DNA from: Ciborinia camelliae
Taxonomy: Eukaryota > Ascomycota > Leotiomycetes > Helotiales > Sclerotiniaceae
Direction: 5' to 3'
Assembly: GCA_025890175.1 (NCBI GenBank)
Contig: JANPYM010000006.1
Coordinates: 2,388,073-2,452,072 of the forward strand
DNA: 64,000 nucleotides
How positions within the stretch are numbered: the first letter of the stretch is position 1; each line of letters starts with the position of its first letter. The position numbers and the translations under genes are program-made. Positions 45,064 through 58,490 of the stretch are shown in pieces. A model generated the notes under the pieces. It was not told where the DNA came from. It searched no databases and was given only the letters and a program-made list of their open reading frames with translations.

Positions 45064-48000
45064 ATTGAATTGCGAGATTGACAACTCTCAATGAAGACTG
45101 TTAACGTTCTGTGGGGAGGATATATATCGAACAATGCGTCTACTACAAGGGAATCCCAACCCAATAAATTAAAAGAAATTGTGCTTATGGCTTCTGCTTC
45201 ATAAGACGCAATCATTGATCTGGGGCTGATGAACAGGCTGTATCGAGGCACGTTGCAGCCACGATGACGCCTTGATGTTTCGGTGTTTGTCGATGAAGAA
45301 GTTGAGGACTTTCAAAAGTCGACAATGAGTGCGGCAGCGTCCAACATAAAAAGTGACAGGTTTGAGGATATCGGAAGGCGCTCGGCTGGGGAGATACGGA
45401 TCAGCGTGTGCCACAAATAAAATAGGCCTGTCAAAACAAGGGTCTCCCACTCAGGGTGTTTGTCAAGAAATATGGAGCAAGGAGCGCTTCTTCGTTAGCA
45501 ATACAATCCAGCATCAAGGGTACTATCCTCGGAACGTTGAAGCATGTCGTAAAGGCCGTGGAGACAATATAAAACCACGAGGAAACTAATGTATAATCCC
45601 CATAGGACGTGGATACCGACCGATATAATGCTCACCTTGAGTTGGAGATGTTGGTTTCAACACTTGGCATGCGAGGTACATATCATAGCATGATGTATAT
45701 CATATGTTGAGAGCTCTGCGTCCCCAGCCTTTTCTTGCAGTTGCGATTGGATAAACTGTCGAGGTAGGTACACATGGAAGGAATCGAGGTACGTATTTCT
45801 TCGCATCGCTCCCCTTGGTAATGCATAATACCAAGGACGCCGATTTGTCTATTTTCATGCAATAACGGAGTTGAAAATTGCCTTGAATAGTAATAGCGAC
45901 CCGTAGTTGCAGATAATAAATTATGAATGATCCAATGATATAGAGGATTAGAAAAGAATAAATTGAAAATCTCCCAAAGCAGGAATAACAAACAGTGAGA
46001 AAACGAAATGGTTCAAAGATTGCTAGGTTTGCATGTCAGCATTGACTGACTGTAGAGCTGTGCACTATCTATTGAATAGTAGACCTATGAGTAGCGACTG
46101 GCTGAAAATAATGAACGATGCAACAGTATGTTTACTGCTCCCTCCGTACATCTCTTTTACCCATTATTTCACCTCATTCTCGACCAATCTAAAGGATCCC
46201 AAGAGCTGGGTTGAGGCCCCATCCTTCTCTCGCAGGGGATAGCCCTTGGACAGTGCCATCGCTGAAGGAGAACGAGATGAACGAGGATTTAGATTATGAT
46301 TCTCAAGGTTTTCATGGTTGTAACTTGTAAAGGTCGAGGAGCAGGTGAGATTTTGCCATACAAAACCCTTGAATGAATGATTGATCATTATAAATGGAGA
46401 GCTGGTGTGGGATTCGGTGGAGTTGAAAATTGAATTGAAATGAAGCGAAAGCGTTGCGTTGTGAAGAGGTTAGGTAGGTCGGTAGGTCGGTAGGTACTAT
46501 CATAGTGTGTGTATGTACTCCGTCTACGCCATACAATTAATAGGGATCGAAAAAGAAAATAAATCAAAAATAAATCGAGAATGATGATTGGTCACAGTAA
46601 TGATGATTGGTTAATTATGAATTAAGATTCAATATAATGCTACCAACCTACCTACCTACCTACTCGTAAATGAAAGAAATGCCCAATGGGAAGTTCGAAA
46701 GATCCCAAGAAAATCCCAAATGATGCTGTATCTATTATTGAATTTGGATCTTTCCAGGCTTTAGGGAGGTTTATCTTTTCCACCTAGGTTGGTAATCCGG
46801 TAATTCCTGCCTGCACTTTCCAGGTAAACTTAATTCGATATACTTTCATAACAGGAAGTTCCTAGAGCACATCCATAATCAAACTGTATATGAAATTTGA
46901 ATGATTAGAAAGAGATCACCTCATTTCATTCTGGACATCGCCGACGAAAGTCTATTCCTCTTTCTATTGTATTATATTGAAATTTATCGTGAAATATTAA
47001 CATCTCATCTCAATCGGCATTGCATTGTTGTTAAGGATGAAGGTGTATACAATATTACATATTACACATTACAATGGGTATTATGTATCATGATGTATGC
47101 TATTAGTAGGTACCTTGATGTTATTATTATTATTACTATCGTCATTATTGTATTATTATTAGTATCTGTCTATCGGTCTATGACTCTGTCTAGAACTTTT
47201 CTATGAAAGGGTGTCATTATTGTCATTCGGCACGGAAAGTCTATCCTATCCGTACCTACCTAACCTAACCTTACGCGTACGATAAAACGCTTGCTTCCGC
47301 CCTCTCATATTTTAACTCTCGAGTGTCTTGCACCAAATTCCACGATTCGTGCAATTTTTGCAAGTGGCCGTTCAGTAATAATTGAATAAATCCCCCCGTC
47401 GAGCGGCCAAGACTCGCAAGAGATAGTGGCTGAAATAATGGGTCAACGGCATCTAGGTGTGGGCACCAACTGGAGACAATCTTGGGATGTTTTTGGGACT
47501 ATCATCGTATCCGATAATCCAAAGTAGTTCGTTCGTACGCTTCAAGTTTCCTCCCTACTAGCTCATGGACCCGTGGTCTGTGGTGCACAAAATTTTACGA
47601 GTACCTGCATACAGAAGATGCTTACCTAGGTAGTACCCACCCAGCTACTCATCAGAGTCATCACATTAGTAGGTTCAAATGTCAAGGCTTCATTATTCCT
47701 TCAGCTCGCTGTACAACGATCGCAGTGATCATCTGTACATTGCTGTGTGCTTATGAATCTAACCGATTTCCTGGAAGCCCCTTCATGAGTGGCCCAAAAG
47801 AAGCGAATCCGAAGAATATGTATGGTCTCTCCTCAGCGGTGTGCCTTCGTACATTTCATTACTCCAAAATTGTGGCATCATTCACAATATCTCGACTTTG
47901 CATGACAGGCATGACACATTGACAGCATCATATAATTCCCAGTCATTCCCAGGAGAGCGGCTCACACAATTTAAGCGCGAACCTTTTCCGGTCAAGTACA

Positions 48001-48861
48001 ATATATATGCTTGAAAATGTGGAGATTGGTACGATTCTCGGGAGTTGATTGGTTACAAAAGGGTTCTTGCAGAAGAAATATGCTTCTTGCCGCCTTCGAG
48101 AATAATTCTCTTTTGTGCACTGCGAGCTTCAGGGAGCTTTGCATTGATTCAATATTTAGAGGCCTGTTTGCATCCCTTGTGTATCTATACCAAAAAGTAT
48201 GAACAATCTAATGCCCTGGAAATGATCTCCCATGAAAAGCCTCCGAAGGGTTCATTTGTTCATGGGGGGCCATGGAGGCCATAAGAATCTAGCGTGCTCC
48301 GTGAGTCGTGAACCGGGCCATCAACACCATGTCTTTTGGCTATTCCATACCCCTTGTCAATCTATTTTATTGATCCGAGGTCTGAAAGAGTCTGGACGGA
48401 GGAAGAAACCATTAGAATACTGGTCTCCTGCCGAAGTATTTCCCACCCGTCTAAAAACAAGTTACAAACGTAAAGAAAGATCTGAATGCCGAACGAATTG
48501 AAGAGATCGACTGAATTGTTCGGATGAAGCTTACGAATTTAGAGTTCTTATTAGTTTATCTTGTCAACGGTAATTTTCCATTTTCCCATTAGGCCGGTAG
48601 GCTCGATGCCGTTCGACCTTTCCAAGTTTCATTAGGTAGTGATCAAACTTTTGCTTGGTCTCCGGATATTATCCTCATTGTTATTATTATCCTTATTATC
48701 CTTAATAGCCTTATTATCCTCATTATCCTTATTATCCTCATTATCCTTATTATCCTTATTATCCTTAATACCATTATTATCCCAAGGTTCCAAGGTTCCA
48801 AGTTCCAACACCTGCACTTTCAACGCTTATTGTTCTTTTAGACCTTGAGCAAAAGGTCTAC

Positions 48862-48956
48862 GGGTCTTCTGCTACTTGAACCTAGGACGCTGCTGGTGGT
48901 GAACCATGTTGCGAACATGGGTAAGGAGGTGGGGTACTCCGAACTAGCCAAGTTCT
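48862..48956 (-). other. Weak tRNA-like / Pol III promoter-like element
   Basis: On the minus strand TGGCTAGTTCGG (near 48940) resembles a Pol III A box, and GGTTCAAGTAG (near 48875) resembles a B box, about 60-70 bp apart. A short inverted repeat, ccatgttcgcaacatgg, lies between. No matching acceptor stem can be found, so it is not a working tRNA gene. It could be a tRNA relic, a SINE head, or chance. Confidence 0.2.
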
Positions 48957-51900
48957 CACCCAGCTAATTGCAAAAAGTAAAGTGGACAAGGAAACAAATC
49001 CTCCCTGTCGCTCGCCGCGGTACAAGGATCCCAAGTATCCTGAAGATCGTAAGAAAAAAGGTTAGGTGCATTATTTTTGAGTGCAAAGAAGATGTCCTCC
49101 GTAAAATGTAACTCTCTCTTGCATTATTCTGCAGGTCTTTCTCTCAATGGTCGCCGATGACCGACCCTTAACCTTTCCCAGTTTGGGTTGCAGCAAATTC
49201 CCGTAGACCATACTATTTATGAAATTGGGCTACCGATAGCTGCAGTAAGCCGACCCTCCAAGGGATGGATGGGTGGCTCTCTTATCAGTCACTTCCACCC
49301 CCCCGCAAGGCGCGAGGCAGCTATGATTTTCTGCAGCAGTGCAAGTGTAGCACAATCTTATGGTTGATTAATCTCCAAGGCTCCAAACTTCCAATCTTAT
49401 GGATGATGGATACCAGCCGTACGTCGTAAATTACCATGCCATTATCCATTCATCCCATTCTTGTGTACTCATGATCTCAAGAATGACGACCTTCCAAAAG
49501 TAAGAAACGCGAGATGGACACGAACAACACAACGCATCAGAAGTTCAAGGTTCATCGTAACAACTCTCATGAGAGGAAATGTTGGGTAACTCAGTAGTAT
49601 GGCGGCTAAAAAGGGGTAATGGTAGTGTCACTAGTGTGCTCGCTCGTGATGCGGAGCCTGCGGATGAAGCTTCGGATGATCCGGTCTTCTTTTGTTTTGG
49701 TCTGGGACTATTATTGAGGTACGTACTGGATGCATTTCATAATATAACCGTACATGATAAGGCTGACTAGCTTTCTTCTTCAGAAATCGTTTCGATTTAC
49801 GGACGGAGTAAGGGCAAGTTGTTTAGAAAAGGGTACCGGGAGTGATAATGTTGTGGTGGTTAATAAATTTCATACATTTTTCTTTTGCTTATTGATATCC
49901 AGGCTTCTTTATCTTCTCAAATGTATCTATCTATCATATCATTCTTTTCTCCAAGAACCCAAAAGAAAATAGACTCGAGATCCTTGACTATAATCCACAG
50001 AATAGGTATGGATTAGCCAGCCTATCAAACCAGCAGATCCGCATAAAAGTAACATGACTGAAAAATATACCATCGTCAAGTCAAGTGCAGACTGCAGTCA
50101 GTCAGCCTGAGTCCAGGACTCAGTTTATCCACTGAAGCGACAGCGATTGCACAGACATTGACGTACTCACGCAGTAAGAAACTGCAGTGTTTTTTTATCT
50201 CACACGCATTAGTTAGTTACCTCAGATCCTGAAACTCTTTACCCTTTTCAAGGCATTCTCGCTATTCTGGACCACTATTGCCAAATTCCTTGGGTTCTCG
50301 TAAAATAATTCAATTCCACCCGTAGGAGTACGTACTGTCCTGTGGATTGTGACGACGGTACATGGTAATGCAGCACGCATAGCCCCAAACTGGAGATCAT
50401 CGTGCTCATACTGTACTGCGAGTCGAACATTCTGATTCCGCATGTCTGTCTTGTCCCCACCAAAATCCACGAGTTTGTTTCAGCGACGGAGGCATGGATC
50501 GACAGGTTTCGAAAAATGCTTGCAGCAAAACTTTTTCATCTCAGAATTCGGTTCCGATGATGATTTGAAACCAGTTATGTATGCTTTTCCACTCCAGCAA
50601 ACACGTTTTGGGTTTCTAGACTTTGGTACCTTTTCAATCCTTGAAACCGACCCCTCATTTTCTCACCCATATTCTCTATCTTCTGTTTACGACTACCTTG
50701 CTCTCCATAAATGATATATCTGCCCGGAAAGCATCCCTCGATGCTACCGGCGGCCGCGCAAAAATAATAATAAAAGAAATCAACAAAATCACCACCCAGT
50801 GCAGAAAAGGTTAATATCAAAATGGGCTTCTTTCGAGGTCTTTGCTTGCTTGCTTGCTTCTTTGCTTGCTTCCTGGCTTGCCATGCTTACCAAAAATACG
50901 AAGAAAGAAGCAAAGTGCGGTCGTCCATGTCCAGAATCTTCCGAAGATCCAGACTTCGCTTCGCCCCCATCATTCACCTTGAGCTTTGTTTATATACAGT
51001 ATGTAGATCGACAGATAAGAAAAAAAAGATCTCCTACTCATCATTAACCGCTTAATTGGCGGACGCAAAGAAAGTTGTCTCTTATTATCCTGCTTAAGCG
51101 CCCGCTTGCTTATTCCCTCCCCCACGAATGTAATGGATGCAGTATGCATTTGGATATCTGTAAATCTATCTCGTAACTTTTGAGCCTCGCCCTTTGTCCT
51201 CACCTCACCTCACCTCACCTCGAGGTCGAGCAGGAGCGTATGCAAGGTTCTGACTGACTGGGCTAGGGTACCTCGTGTCCAATCTGTTGGTAACTTCCCT
51301 GCACTCAGATCACGACTGGCCTGGCCTCCACCCGTACAATATCTGAGGGCCTTTCGTTATTCAGTCAAAATGTTACATGTACTCGTATACATATTACATA
51401 CGGGGACGGAAGCTCGTTGTGTTTCCTAAGGCGGGTTGAGTTCATCCGATGAATAAGGAATGATGAATCCAGCGGATTTTGAGGTGAGGCGTAACTCGGC
51501 AGAGCTCGAGGTTCGAGGTTCGAGATACTTTTTGGGCATGGAAGTGCCAATGATGGTTCATGGGAGGTGGGTATATCGTTGTTCTATTTCCACCTAGACT
51601 TTGGAGTTCAGCATTCCAATTTCAGTCCCGGGATCATGAATTGGATCCTAGATGCTGGCGAAAGTCTATTTTCTGAGGTTCATCTCCTCAACTCTTTTCA
51701 CGATAATTAATGGACGATATGCATTGAATACACTTCGTCTATCTCTAATTTGATATTATTCCCATGCAGATAGATTATTTTCTTCATATATCTCAGCCTG
51801 ATATAGATGAACTCATCATCTTGCCCTGGAAACGGTTAGATAGGCGCCAGCGAATAATTATCCTTTTTATCCACGAGCTGAACGTCGGGTAACAGAAAGT

Positions 51901-52410
51901 TAAAAAATCTCATCTCATGTATGATGTGTAGCATGGAGAGTATCTCCTAAACACCCGATGCAATAATAGGCCAAATCTGATGTAAACAACCTTCCAGTTT
52001 CATGTTCTCGCAATTCGTTTTGTTTGGTTTCATCTTCTCCTTTTCTTTTCCTATCTAATTTTCCGTCGGGTTTTCCGTTGCAGGTACCCACTGTATAGGT
52101 ATCCTTACTCCCTTCTCATCCCAATACCATGCCGTATTCCAATTCCAAAACATCATCTCAAACCTATCTCACATCCTTAAATCCATCCCAAATGAAAATA
52201 CCAATAAAAGCCGAGGAAATCGAGGGTCGGCTTGCGGTGGAATCATAGATCATTTGTATCGGATGTCTATTCTTGTCTGATTTAAAGTTTGGGCAAGCCC
52301 GGCAATTTGGATGAGATGGACGAAGCCCGGACGGCAAAACGTGGAAGCGGGTAAGGTAAGACAAGGCTAGGATGAACAGCATGTAAATGTCGGTGCTCGG
52401 GCTGCCAGGT

Positions 52411-52740
52411 TTCGGCGCCACCGATGGGCGGCATTGAGGTTCGTGGCGATGAAATGATCGAAATGGAACCATCGCAGTCTGGATAGCAAGCATAGGGCGG
52501 CCACGTAATGAGATAGGGCAGAAAAGTATGTTCGGCGCCACCGATGTATGTGGCAATGATATGTAGTTGTAGTGTGGCCGTGAACGGGGCCAAGGGAGAT
52601 GAGGCTGAAATTTCAACGAAGTGTATTTCGGCGCCACCGATGAGATGGGATGGGATGGGCGGCGTTGAGCTTAGGAGCAATGAAATTATTAGAATGGAAT
52701 TGCTATTGTGGCAGTATGGGGCGGAGTGAGATGAGATGGA
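52411..52740 (+). repeat. Diverged ~100-120-bp tandem repeat with 16-bp conserved core
   Basis: The 16-mer ttcggcgccaccgatg recurs exactly at 52411, 52531 and 52627. The sequence after copies 1 and 3 is also similar (gggcggc.ttgag, gcaatgaaat or gcgatgaaat, then gggcgg and a purine-rich end), while copy 2's flank is more diverged. The core contains the palindrome GGCGCC. Its minus-strand ORFs (IGGAE repeats) are not convincing genes. Confidence 0.75.
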
Positions 52741-54506
52741 AAAGCATAATTTTCGGGAGATTGGGATGGATGGATGGAATAAACTTGGCATACTGGATGT
52801 TCTTGTAGCATTTACGACATTAACGTCGAGACTTCAAGAAAAGCGTGTTCAAGTGCAATGGCTTCGTATCAGAGGTGTAGAGTAAAGGCAGAAGGCAAGG
52901 TCGACCCGATGAAGAATTTCACAATCTTTGGAGTTGGGATTAGTAAAGTGTTGCCCACAGTCTTTCCTTTCTGTTATTTGTATATGCAGGTGTGTTGAGC
53001 ATTCTTGATAATAATATATAGCAAGGCTTCTCGAATGTACATACGCCCGGTAGTAAAAATTCAACTCAATCCGAGTCTCCGAGTATCTTCACATTGAGTG
53101 AGGATTTTTCTCGTCCATCTAGAAGTCTTGATGAGGATGGGCGATACCGTATTAAAAAGAGTGATATTATACCTCCCTCCCCCATGTAGAAGTTTCGATG
53201 AGAAATTTGCCCGCAGCACTTGATCTCACGAGAAAATTCGAAATCTCTTCCGTTTGAATGATGTTAACGGACCCTGGGGAGAAATTGGGCCAGGTGAAAA
53301 TGATGTAGTTTGTTTAGAAGAGGGCATGAAATGCATCCCAGGAATCAGAGTTTGCACTTCCACGGAGAGTTAAAGAGTGGTGATGTGCTGTGACAGAGGA
53401 GCAGTCTTAATTCTACATGTTTTATTCATTAAAATAATCATTTCGTTGTAGAAGGATCAGGAAAGAGGTGAAGCGGCTAAGTTTCTAAGTTGGAACTTTC
53501 ACTGTCGATCTGTGGTCCTAGTTATCATTTTTCTTCTTCATCATCGACATGCGCAGATTCTTTCGCTCCACATTCCTATGATCGCCATAGAGTTGATCCA
53601 GATACCAAGCCTGACGGATATTGCCCAAAGTGTGAGTTGTAGATCCCTCGTGGCTCAATATTCCGTGCCCTGAGGACATCTAACGTGCAGAGTGGTTTGC
53701 ATGTACGTATCGAACAAAATTCTACGAATAAGTAGATCTTTATACTCTCACAGGGGGGGTAAATACCCACCTAGTTCTTGTAATATAACCTTAAGTCAAG
53801 GCTGGGTACAATCCCTGGATAATATTTCGAGATAAAACTAAAAATCACTAGTCAAACCCAAACATGGAGATCCCATAATGCTTCTTCTCGAAGAAATGTC
53901 TAGGTTGAGCTCTTAGGTCTTTGTGAGTATATAAATCCGCTGTTTTGCTTTGGAGGATTGAGAAAGTGGAGCACTGTAGTAGTTTTACCGGGTGCTCAAG
54001 GGGGGAGTTTGCTCTGAGCCTCTGTGAATATGTGTAGTTTCGCTGTGTATGACGTCTCGTTGTGTATGGCTCGGAGGGGAAGGAGATGATAATTTGTGTT
54101 GAATATTTCTTGAATGTTAAATATATATATATACATTCAAGCAAGCTTTAGATAGAACGAATAGATATATACAGCATAAAATAATCAAACAAAAAGGTTT
54201 GCACATTCTTCTTTTAGAAGTAGGATGAGTTGCTCTATGAACAGATTTGAACTTGAAGAGAATGAAAAGATGGATAAATCCATCAAATTTTATGAAGCCA
54301 CCACGAGGGGAATCATACAGTGTTCGGGAGAAGGATACCACATATTGGGTTTCTGATCACCCCAGTTCATAATTGGAGATTATATTAAGACTCTGCTCCC
54401 ACAACTCATTCGAATAACAAGATGGGCAATACGAATGGAAAAGAAAAGCGGGTTAATGGTAGGGTCCAAGGTTACTTCTACTTGAGGCTCTTGAAATACT
54501 AACTTA

Positions 54507-56748
54507 GGCTATGGCAAGACGATACTCGCGGGAGCTTTGGTGCAGGAAACTACGAACAGCTCTCACAGACAAAACCGAGCAACCTATCATTGCATATTTC
54601 TTTTCTCTCTCTAACTTGTTCGGATCGATGCAGTTGTCTCAGTGCATTACAATCGTCGCACGGATACTTCAATACCGCGAGAATGAACCACTCCCAAGAA
54701 CGTTTCACCTGCAATGCTGCCAGATGCTAATAATCAGTTGGTGGTCTCCCTGTTGGATCGGTAGCGCTTCTAAGCGTCTCGCTCTATCTGCTCTCTGATT
54801 TTTACATTGGGATGGACGCTGTCCACGAATGCAAAGACATCGGAAAGTTCATGTCAAATCTTCTACTCGCCTCTCGATGCAGCGGAGCAAAAACCTTTGA
54901 TGTCTAGTCGACCCAATGTAGCAGTTATTTGTAAAGCCATCCGCGAGGAGAATCGACTCTCTATACCCAGGCCGATATCAGTATTTGCTTGGCCCGCAAG
55001 ATAGAAGACCTGCTACAAGCTGGTCTTATTCCCGAGATATAGAAAGAGAACAATTTCATTCTCCACTTGCTTGAAAGAGCTGATGTAATGTCTTTGTGGT
55101 TGAGATTAATGATTCTATGTCTGAACTTGCCAGCAGAACGTGGCGATATGATAATGAAGGTGGGTCTGCTAGAGGGGCGAACCGACATGTATTATATGAT
55201 CTTGGAGCTTGCAGAGCGCGGAAATCAAGCCGAGAGAGGAGTTGCTCGGCAGATGTTTGCTTGTCTGGCTCACGAGAAATTGATCCTATCTTCGGAGCGA
55301 CTACATGAAGCTATCCGGCCCAAAAATACCCCGACAAATCTAGCTCACGAGTATGCCGACTTCACACACAGAGTTATCCTCTCCTCTCCTGTGCTGGGCT
55401 GGCGGAGGTATATCAAGATATGGGTACTGCCAGCTTCAGATTCATTCACCTATCAGTTCATTAATTCTTTTAAAGATTTATAACAGAACAATCTCCCCAC
55501 AAAGAACCGGTTAACATTATATCAACAAGACGAGAAGCAAGTATTGTAATGGCGAGAAGCTGTATTAAACCTAATGTCCTATATGCCTACAGGACCACTA
55601 TCGGTAAGATCAGGACAGTCTGCCATTTCGGTCTACTGACGTCAAGCTTTTCGATTCTCGAATATGTCTTGTTGGGGTGGATTGACCACCTATCTGAAAC
55701 TTTCCCGAATATTCAAAAGGCGAACAATAATGCCGATGATCAAGATCTCTCCATTGCATCTTCAGAGTTTTCCAAAGTTCCCCAAGTGATAATGACACGG
55801 ATCGACGCATATCACATATTCTCGGAAAGCGAAATTGGATGCGGAGGACTTTTCCGATGAAGAAACTGGAGTGACGTTCTCTCAGCACTTCATCCTCACG
55901 TCGAGTTTCTTGCGTCGGTAGCTCCGTCTGATGCTATGTTTCTATGAGATGTTGGTTCTCGGGAGTGCGAAGGTTTCTACCTTGAAACAATGAACATGCG
56001 CCTATTGACTTGGAATCATCGCGCGGAGATTTACACCCCATCTAGGATCCCTACTCAAAAACAGAAAGCACTTGTTTCTCCGCTTGTGGAAAACATATAG
56101 TCTGAGATTTACGGACGTGAGAAGACCAATTATTCTACCAGTTGACTTGGAAAAGTCATACATACTAGAAAGCCTGGAAAAGACAACAGCGGAGCGGATG
56201 GAAACTTAGTTTGGATTCTGATTGGTTGGTAGAAGTTGAGAATATCAAAGTTTTATGGTCCTCCAGCTCTCATATATTCCCTGGCCGGAAAGATCCTCAA
56301 GTTCAATAATTCAGACGTCGTGCAACGCAATTTTGGATTTGAGACTACCAGCCCGGTCGAAGATCGTAAATTGGGAAATATATCCACCGAGCGTCTAATA
56401 TCATTATATCAGAAGATAGGTATCAAGTACTGCCTACCCCTGACCCGCCTACTGGCATCGCAATGGCCCGATATTGAGAAATCGAGAATTGCTGTGCAGA
56501 TGCCCACCTATGAAGATAATGGAATCAAAATCATCTTTGATCAGCCTCCCGGGTCATGTCAAGTATCGGCCCACGTATGCTGTCATCATTCAATGAGATT
56601 CACAGGCTATCAAATAGCCATATCGCATTCTGAGCATCAGTCAAGATGTTCCAGTTCGACACCTTGGTCAACAACAGATCAAAGAGTGTTTGTGAAGCTC
56701 CTGCTGGTCGTAACTTCACAGATTTACCGTGCAGAATATAAGATCTAA
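54507..56748 (+). pseudogene. Decayed NACHT-type STAND (NLR-like) gene
   Basis: A P-loop, GYGKTILAGALVQE, is read at 54507; a frame change gives EQPIIAYFFSLSN (about 54575-54615), the usual next strand of fungal NACHT domains. Further frame changes lead to 55067-55483, which encodes the typical distal part: LLERADVMSLWLRLMILCLN, then VGLLEGRTDMYYMILELAER and VARQMFACLAHEKLILSSERL, then LHEAI. Later fragments (55549-55860 with YVLLGWIDHLSETF; 56236-56748) continue the protein without recognisable repeats. Stops and shifts occur throughout, so no full frame remains. Intact relatives are ATP-dependent oligomerising switches in heterokaryon incompatibility or defence. No ankyrin or WD array could be recovered downstream. 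Boundaries are approximate. Confidence 0.7.
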
Positions 56749-58490
56749 CCCCTGAAAGCGTTGTTATTTTACCAGAATAGAGCTAGAATTGAAGGGGATA
56801 GAAGAAATTTGATTAGAAGAGTATATTAATCATGCTAAACCATTAAGCTATATGCCCCAAAAGGCGAAAGTTTTCCATTTAACATATAATATATACGCTT
56901 TCTAGCTTAGAACCTAAACTTCCGAGGTCATCACAATAGGTACCTGAGACCGTATAAAAAACCCTTCAGATCACCGAAGTTTTGCAAATGGCTCCAAAAC
57001 AAAACCATACCCGGGGATATCAATAGCATACCTACTAGGTAGAGGCTGAATCTTCGCATCAGACCAGATAAATTCAAACCATTTGCACAACACAGTAGGG
57101 GAATTGATTTCTCATGATTATCTTTCTAGCATTTCGCCCACTATAATAAAAAATGGCTTAGGATTCCGTTGACAAGCGATCTCATCCTGATAGCTTGAGC
57201 TACCTAGGTAGCCTCAAATATCCCACGTCTTCTCGTAATTTCATTTTCGTAACTGTACTGGTAGCAAGCACTATACCCGCTGATGTTTCCCGACCATTTA
57301 TTTTACAGCAATTATGGAACTTATGGTATTGTATTCCAGAGACAAACTAGTGTATGGAGAACTATTTTATAACAACAGAAATTATATCATAATCGTAATG
57401 GAAAACAAACTCCGAGGAATTCTAAGCTGGCGGGATTCAAAGAGTGGACTGGTTTCTCGACTTCTTTCCCGCGAGTTGGAAAGGCCAAATTTCTGGGAAT
57501 CAATCCGTTTTACTTTTCCCATGTCCAGAACTTATCATACGTTTCCTAGATATCCAATTCGAGCGAATCTGGCACTTGGAGATATCAAGACAACCCATTC
57601 ACCACTTGGTGAATTGGGATCAGCTTCTATGATGATAGTGTGAAGTTTGTGGAGTTGTGGTAGAATGTGGTAGCTGGAGAATACAAATTGTGCCATCCAT
57701 TGAATACGAGGTCGAACTTTGGCTCCTCTAGTCACGTATTTGCGGGAGTCGATCTATTGGGTTATTTCAATGTTTTATGAATCAGGAAGGGGACTATTTG
57801 TTAACACACTTAATACGAATACGAATACCACTCGTCAGATGTCAGTACTCTCTGACAACAAACAGGAGTTTCCCGCTAAGGCTGTGTTGGGACTAGTGCT
57901 CTTGCCTTATCTCCAGGATATTTTCACCTGGTGCCACCAACTTCATGGAATTCTAGAATGGCATTGTCGATTGATTGCTTCTGCTGAGAGATGGGACTTG
58001 CAGAGGATAGGTATTCCAAGCTGCTCGACTGTTCGCATGTACCATATCATGTCCTTGAGATTTATGGGCGGATCCACGATTTGGAATATTCTGCTGTTCC
58101 TCCCTTCAAAAGCGAAATTTGGTTTTTGCGTGATCAATCTCTGGAATCCGATGCGAAGCGTACCGAAGCCCCCGGAGGATCCTCATTTCTTAAGACTCAT
58201 GTATTTCACTTACTCCTTACTCTTGCTTTCCTTCAATTCATTACATATTTACAACAAACGACGAGACATACATCTATTTTCCCAAGGTAATTGCTTCGTG
58301 GTAAAATTAAGCATGGTAAGCCATTATATTATTAAGCGTCAAGAATTAATTTTAGACCCCCAGTGGTCATACAAGGCAATCTCATTTCCGTTTCCATTTC
58401 CGTTTCCATTGCCATACCTTCCATCCCTGGACATTTCATCATTATTACAACCCTCCTGTCCTTGCCAGCCATGAAATTCCTTTGGGTTGC
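56749..58490. other. Possible gene relics, unassigned
   Basis: Open stretches at 57314-57643 and 57719-58474 overlap others in different frames (for example 57991-58200, plus frame 1, reading HVPYHVLEIYGRIHDLEYSA). Several pieces look protein-like but no single frame is dominant, which suggests another decayed gene. I cannot name the family. Confidence 0.3.

Larger units (their letters stand above)
45064..54506. other. 9.4-kb gene-poor stretch
   Basis: I find no gene I can support. ORFs are 60-100 codons, mostly AT-rich or repeat-driven; the most protein-like is 50470-50222 (minus, 82 codons), without a known domain. It contains TAGG runs (46470-46495, 46650), a 9-bp (ccttattat)n array at about 48670-48782, a (GCTT)n run near 50845-50870, a (CACCT)n run near 51200-51220, a weak tRNA-like element and a three-copy long repeat, both listed separately. 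Confidence 0.55.

Noticed and set aside
50222..50470. 82-codon minus-strand ORF beginning MDFGGDKTDM
   Set aside because: Fairly protein-like, but short, no domain, and neighbouring frames are broken; not enough to call a gene.
52164..52791. Minus-strand ORFs of 157-169 codons with IGGAE repeats
   Set aside because: Open frames produced by the 100-120-bp repeat; composition is unlike protein and no motif is present.
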